From Pseudomonadota bacterium (GTDB lineage: Bacteria; Pseudomonadota; Alphaproteobacteria; Rhizobiales; Xanthobacteraceae), in NCBI GenBank assembly GCA_023404705.1, contig JAEYAU010000289.1:1-7778 (forward strand): DNA of 7,778 nt. The letters run 5' to 3'. Position numbers and translations under genes: made by a program. The notes below the pieces were generated by a model. That model was given only the letters and a program-made list of their open reading frames with translations. It had not been told where the DNA came from and ran no database searches. How positions within the stretch are numbered: position 1 is the stretch's first letter; each line of letters starts with the position of its first letter. Of the stretch, positions 5,803 through 7,778 are shown piece by piece.

Positions 5803-6336
5803 TCACTCCGCCGCGAGTGCGGCGAGCTTGAGCACCGTGTTCCAGTTGCGCCCGGTGCCACGGGTTCCGAGCTTCGCCTCGATGACGTTCGGCGTGAGCT
5901 TCGAGCGGCCGATCCCGGCAGGATAGACCGCATAGAGCTGCTTGCCCTTCGCCTCGACCTGCTCGGGTCCCTTGATAGTTGCGCGCAGGGCTTCGACGGC
6001 CGCCTTCTTGGGCGCATCCTTCAGCGCCAGCACCAGGAGATGCGACGGATCCTTCTTCGCCTCGGCGGGAAACGGGTTGGCCTTGACGATCTTGTCCCAC
6101 TCCGCCGCCGTGCGGACCATCACGTCGGTCGCATAGCCGAATTGCGTCTCGATCGCGCGCGCGATCTTCGCCTCCAGGTCGCCGCCCTTCCCGCTGAACA
6201 CGACGTTTCCCGACTGCAGCAGCGTGCGCGCATCTTTGAAGCCGAGCTCCGCGAACAGCTCGCGCAGCTCCGCCATGCCGACCTTGGTGCGTCCGCCGAG
6301 ATTGACGGCGCGCAACAGAGCGATGTGAGTGGTCAT
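5803..6336 (-). CDS. DUF1697 family protein
   Basis: A 177-residue cytoplasmic protein of the DUF1697 family (PF08002), function unknown. The start THIALLRAVNLGGRTKVGMAELRELFAELGF matches the family's N-terminal signature in tandem with the LLQSGNVVF strand (about residues 39–47). The end has the expected GTGRNWNTVLKLAAL motif (about residues 160–174). Length is typical for the family. The ATG at 6336 has no clear Shine-Dalgarno. It lies 42 bp downstream of flhX on the same strand, so it may be read from the flagellar transcript, but nothing in the protein suggests a flagellar role. A 100-bp gap with no recognisable terminator or promoter separates it from the dehydrogenase gene. Confidence 0.92.
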   Translation of the reverse strand: MTTHIALLRAVNLGGRTKVGMAELRELFAELGFKDARTLLQSGNVVFSGKGGDLEAKIARAIETQFGYATDVMVRTAAEWDKIVKANPFPAEAKKDPSHLLVLALKDAPKKAAVEALRATIKGPEQVEAKGKQLYAVYPAGIGRSKLTPNVIEAKLGTRGTGRNWNTVLKLAALAAE

Positions 6337-6378
6337 TCGCGCAAGGTAACACGCCGAGCGAGCCGCGAGGCAACCGCC

Positions 6379-6645
6379 CTAGCCGATCTTGCCCGCGGCG
6401 CGCAGCACGAAGATCAGCACCTCGGCGACCGCGCGATAAAGCTCCTCCGGGATTTCGGCGTCGAGCTCGACCTGGCTCAGCGCTTCGGCGAGCGGCGCGT
6501 TCGGCTCGATCGGCACGCCGTTGGCGCGCGCCGTCTCGATGATCTTCTCGCCGATCAAGCCGCGGCCCTTGGCGACCACGCGCGGCACCGGCGTGTTCGG
6601 CTTCTCGTAGTGCAGCGCGACGGCGAGTGTGCGGCCTTCGCTCAT
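6379..6645 (-). CDS. flhX: Stand-alone FlhB C-terminal domain protein (FlhX)
   Basis: An 88-residue protein equal to the cytoplasmic C-terminal domain of FlhB, the flagellar export-gate protein that switches substrate from hook to filament type. It begins just after where the self-cleaving NPTH motif would be: residues 8–13 are AVALHY, then VVAKGRGLIGEKI (23–35), the NAPLAEAL helix (49–56) and EIPEELYRAVAEVLIFVLR (64–82). There is no NPTH and no membrane part, so it cannot replace full FlhB but could mimic the cleaved FlhB-C fragment, as proposed for FlhX/YlqH-type proteins. Its ATG overlaps the fliK stop (ATGA, 6642–6645) and there is no separate Shine-Dalgarno, so translation is probably coupled to fliK. 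FliK is the known partner of the FlhB C-terminal domain, so the pairing makes functional sense. Confidence 0.9.
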   Translation of the reverse strand: MSEGRTLAVALHYEKPNTPVPRVVAKGRGLIGEKIIETARANGVPIEPNAPLAEALSQVELDAEIPEELYRAVAEVLIFVLRAAGKIG

Positions 6646-7778
6646 GACGCGCGGTCCAGGAACTGGCCCGCGGCGGGACGCGGCCGCTGCGGGGCGCCGA
6701 GCCGGATCTGCATCTCGCCGGGCTCGAGCTCGGCCTGCTTGAGCGATTGCGCGAGCTGCGCGCTCGCATCAGCAAGCCGCGCGACGCTCGCTTCGCGCTC
6801 GGCCCAGAGCGTGACGCTGGTGCGCGTGCCGACGATTGTCACCAGCGCATGCACCGGCCCCATCGGTTCGATGTCGAGCGAGAAGCGCGCGCGCCAGACC
6901 GGACCCTGCCCTTCGGTCGGGCAGCGATGGCCGTCGCGGCTGATCTCGAACTGCGCCATCGCGGTGCCCTGCGGCGTCGCGAAGGGAATCTCGAAACTCA
7001 TGCGTTGCGCGGCCGGATCGGGACGCGCGTCGTCGACGCGGTCCGGCAGCGACGCCGACTGCAGCAACGTGTGGCGCGAGAGCGCCGCATCGGTCTGCGC
7101 CATCAGCCGCTCGGCCTTCTCGTGCGGCGGCAACTCCGCCGGAATGCTCGGCAGCACCGGCGCCTGCGCCGCCGTCGGCGCGCCGCGATACGGCGGCGGC
7201 GGCGTGGGTGCTGCGGGCGTGGAGGCCCCCGGCGGCGTGGCGAGACCGGTGGGCGCACCCGGCACGGCAGCTTTCGGCGCCAGCTCCACGCTCTCGCGCA
7301 GGCTCGCAAGCGCGAGCCCGATGGTCTTCGCGCTCTGTGCGGCGACGTCCGGCGCAACCGCGCCTGGTGTGGGCGCTGCCGTGGAGGCCCCCATGGGCGC
7401 CGCCGCATCGCTCCATGTCTTGAGCACTTGCCGCAACACCAGGAGCGCGGCTTTCAGGTCGCCCTGCACGGCGGGCGCGGAGAGTTGAACCTGGGTTGTC
7501 GGCGCCGCACTGGTCGGCGCGGCACCAGTTGCCGGCGCGGAGCCGGGTGGCGATGCAGGTCCCGTGGGTACGCTCGCGCTCGCGAGATGCGCCTCGAGGA
7601 ACAGGCCCGAACGCGCGACCGCCTGCTTGAGCACGCCGGCATTGAGTGCGCCATCCAGCGGCACTTGCGTCGCCAACAGCTGCGCGGCGGCGGCCCGCAC
7701 CGGCTCGGGGAGCGTCGCATCGGCGCGCACGAGCTGCGCCAGGTTGGCGAACAGCGGCGCGAGGCCGCCTTGCCGCGT
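6642..7778 (-). CDS. fliK: Flagellar hook-length control protein FliK-like, N-terminus beyond the right edge
   Basis: The last 378 residues of a FliK-like protein, the secreted molecular ruler that measures hook length and triggers the FlhB substrate switch. The frame is open to the right edge; a GTG at 7730 is internal, since the 16 codons before it (starting TRQGGLAPLF) continue the family pattern. Visible parts run in order: a helical N-terminal segment, Pro/Ala/Thr-rich linkers (roughly visible residues 68–100, 127–146 and 173–210) in which a GAST-type motif recurs, and the globular C-terminal Flg_hook-like domain from about residue 260 (MSFEIPFATPQGTAMAQFEI, ARFSLDIEPMGPVHALVTI, the LWAE strand, then an amphipathic helix). 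Such disordered linkers suit an exported ruler. The C-terminal domain is more divergent than enterobacterial FliK. It overlaps flhX by four bases. Some annotation pipelines would name it only a hook-length control family protein. Confidence 0.85.
   Translation of the reverse strand, partial: TRQGGLAPLFANLAQLVRADATLPEPVRAAAAQLLATQVPLDGALNAGVLKQAVARSGLFLEAHLASASVPTGPASPPGSAPATGAAPTSAAPTTQVQLSAPAVQGDLKAALLVLRQVLKTWSDAAAPMGASTAAPTPGAVAPDVAAQSAKTIGLALASLRESVELAPKAAVPGAPTGLATPPGASTPAAPTPPPPYRGAPTAAQAPVLPSIPAELPPHEKAERLMAQTDAALSRHTLLQSASLPDRVDDARPDPAAQRMSFEIPFATPQGTAMAQFEISRDGHRCPTEGQGPVWRARFSLDIEPMGPVHALVTIVGTRTSVTLWAEREASVARLADASAQLAQSLKQAELEPGEMQIRLGAPQRPRPAAGQFLDRAS

Noticed and set aside
4608..5831. 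Forward 407-codon frame opposite the PQQ dehydrogenase
   Set aside because: Composition is typical of an antisense shadow; the reverse strand carries an intact signal peptide and beta-propeller motifs.
5703..6017. N-terminal extension of the PQQ dehydrogenase to 555 residues
   Set aside because: The extra 105 residues are Arg/Ser-rich, overlap the DUF1697 gene and would bury the clear signal peptide that starts at 5702.
7217..7392. Repeated GTGGAGGCCCCC segments as a DNA repeat element
   Set aside because: They encode recurring GAST/Pro-Ala linker residues inside fliK and are explained by low-complexity protein sequence.
5764..7488. Forward 574-codon frame spanning DUF1697, flhX and fliK
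   Set aside because: It is antisense to three recognisable genes and has no domain pattern of its own.

Overview
The window is GC-rich DNA of about two-thirds G+C, with long open shadow frames opposite the real genes. It most likely comes from an alphaproteobacterium, probably Hyphomicrobiales (Rhizobiales) or a relative. Protein style and gene content suggest this: an NsrR/RIC pair, a FliK–FlhX pair, a LigI-like amidohydrolase and a PQQ sorbosone-type dehydrogenase. No rRNA, tRNA, CRISPR array, transposase or phage gene is visible. Coding density is high, and I count ten protein genes, two of them cut by the window edges.

Left part (1–2080). The 3' two-thirds of an amidase-signature hydrolase runs rightward and converges on a leftward LigI-like amidohydrolase. 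The 155-bp gap between them holds a nested 130-bp inverted repeat (915–1044) that can fold into a three-way junction. Upstream of the amidohydrolase, on the same strand, lies an unlisted 46-residue single-span membrane peptide with a strong Shine-Dalgarno sequence.

Nitric-oxide response core (1940–3340). A leftward ric (ytfE/scdA/dnrN) gene for the di-iron Fe-S repair protein is divergent from a rightward nsrR gene for the Rrf2-family NO sensor. The 107-bp gap between them holds two inverted copies of one operator-like 15-mer and two overlapping face-to-face sigma-70-like promoters. This looks like a self-contained, autoregulated NO-stress switch. The small membrane peptide follows ric by 40 bp and is probably co-transcribed with it.

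Middle (3434–5702). A ten-span DMT/EamA permease runs rightward and ends one base short of the stop codon of a leftward, secreted PQQ-dependent sorbosone-dehydrogenase-like protein.

Right part (5803–7778). A leftward series reads fliK (flagellar hook-length control, cut by the right edge), then flhX (stand-alone FlhB C-terminal domain, ATGA overlap with fliK), then a DUF1697 gene. The fliK–flhX pair marks the organism as flagellated and acts at the export gate that switches from hook to filament substrates. The rest of the window is housekeeping or accessory metabolism with no obvious joint pathway. The parts most worth a second look are the nsrR/ric control region, the 46-residue peptide and the 130-bp palindromic element.
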